Shown here piece after piece: positions 63,940 to 64,000 of a stretch of DNA of 64,000 bases. Numbering within the stretch: the first letter of the stretch is position 1; the number at the start of each line of letters is the position of its first letter. Source of the DNA: Vallitalea okinawensis (GTDB taxonomy: Bacteria; Bacillota; Clostridia; Lachnospirales; PQDH01); the NCBI RefSeq assembly GCF_002964605.1, contig NZ_PQDH01000009.1:124001-188000 (forward strand). The letters are read 5' to 3'. The position numbers were made by a program, and so were the translations under genes. The notes beneath the pieces were generated by a model that had not been told where the DNA came from, did not search any database, and saw nothing but the letters and a program-made list of their open reading frames with translations.

Positions 63940-64000
63940 ACTATCACCTACCCCTAAATTTTGTTGTTTTCATTAATTTATCAATTTGCATTTAGTGAGC

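Overview
The window looks like chromosomal DNA of a low-GC, endospore-former-type Firmicute (class Clostridia). The signs are AT-rich intergenic DNA, TTGACT/17/TATAAT promoters, strong AGGAGG ribosome binding sites, YesM/YesN-type two-component systems beside sugar ABC transporters, SLH-anchored S-layer-type proteins, a TPP riboswitch before thiT and a class II galT. I cannot name the genus from sequence alone; a Lachnospirales/Vallitalea-like organism is a guess. No complete prophage, insertion sequence or CRISPR array is visible.

Layout. 1-2021 (minus): start of the ATP synthase operon (atpI, cut by the window edge, and atpZ) behind wecB. 2041-4100: an AT-rich gap, a small unknown gene, an ACT-domain gene with a long leader, and tRNA-Leu. 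4259-6177: thiT under a TPP riboswitch and a TauE/SafE permease. 6298-12166: a sugar ABC transporter (binding protein and two permeases) behind its YesM-like kinase and YesN-like regulator. 12296-17651: an RND efflux operon (NmrA-like protein, adaptor, pump). 17814-20992: a second YesN/YesM pair with no transporter next to it. 21393-24179: M29 aminopeptidase and divergent asnS. 24229-28937: two TolC-family proteins and an SLH protein. 29440-32292: a very acidic S-layer-like protein. 32681-35916: a phosphoesterase, a cytosolic ParB-like/BMP fusion, and an amidase-fold protein that has lost its zinc ligands. 36112-44897: two giant paralogous SLH/Ig-like surface proteins; the larger ends in seven copies of a roughly 97-residue module. 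45209-46562: tandem cyclophilins, one a lipoprotein and one cytosolic. 46916-54665: a second ABC transporter with a membrane-bound AraC regulator and a Cys-type sulfatase, suggesting use of sulfated glycans. 54898-56013: a lipoprotein subtilase. 56165-62564: a galactose (Leloir) cluster lacI-galK-tauE-methyltransferase-galE-galT. 62838-63939: a holin-like/amidase pair.

The most unusual signal is a family of four roughly 105-bp intergenic elements (5185-5289, 21171-21275, 46700-46802, 50458-50562). Each folds into a long closing stem around two hairpins whose loops share the motif RTCCNT, and the stems differ between copies by compensating changes. This points to selection on structure (RNA or single-stranded DNA), and I do not recognise it as a known family. 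Other points worth following up are the zinc-less amidase next to the ParB/BMP fusion, a shared 11-bp palindrome GTAATGATTAC at the pseudo-amidase gene and in the promoter of the largest S-layer gene, and a lacI promoter with matching operators at +1 and upstream.
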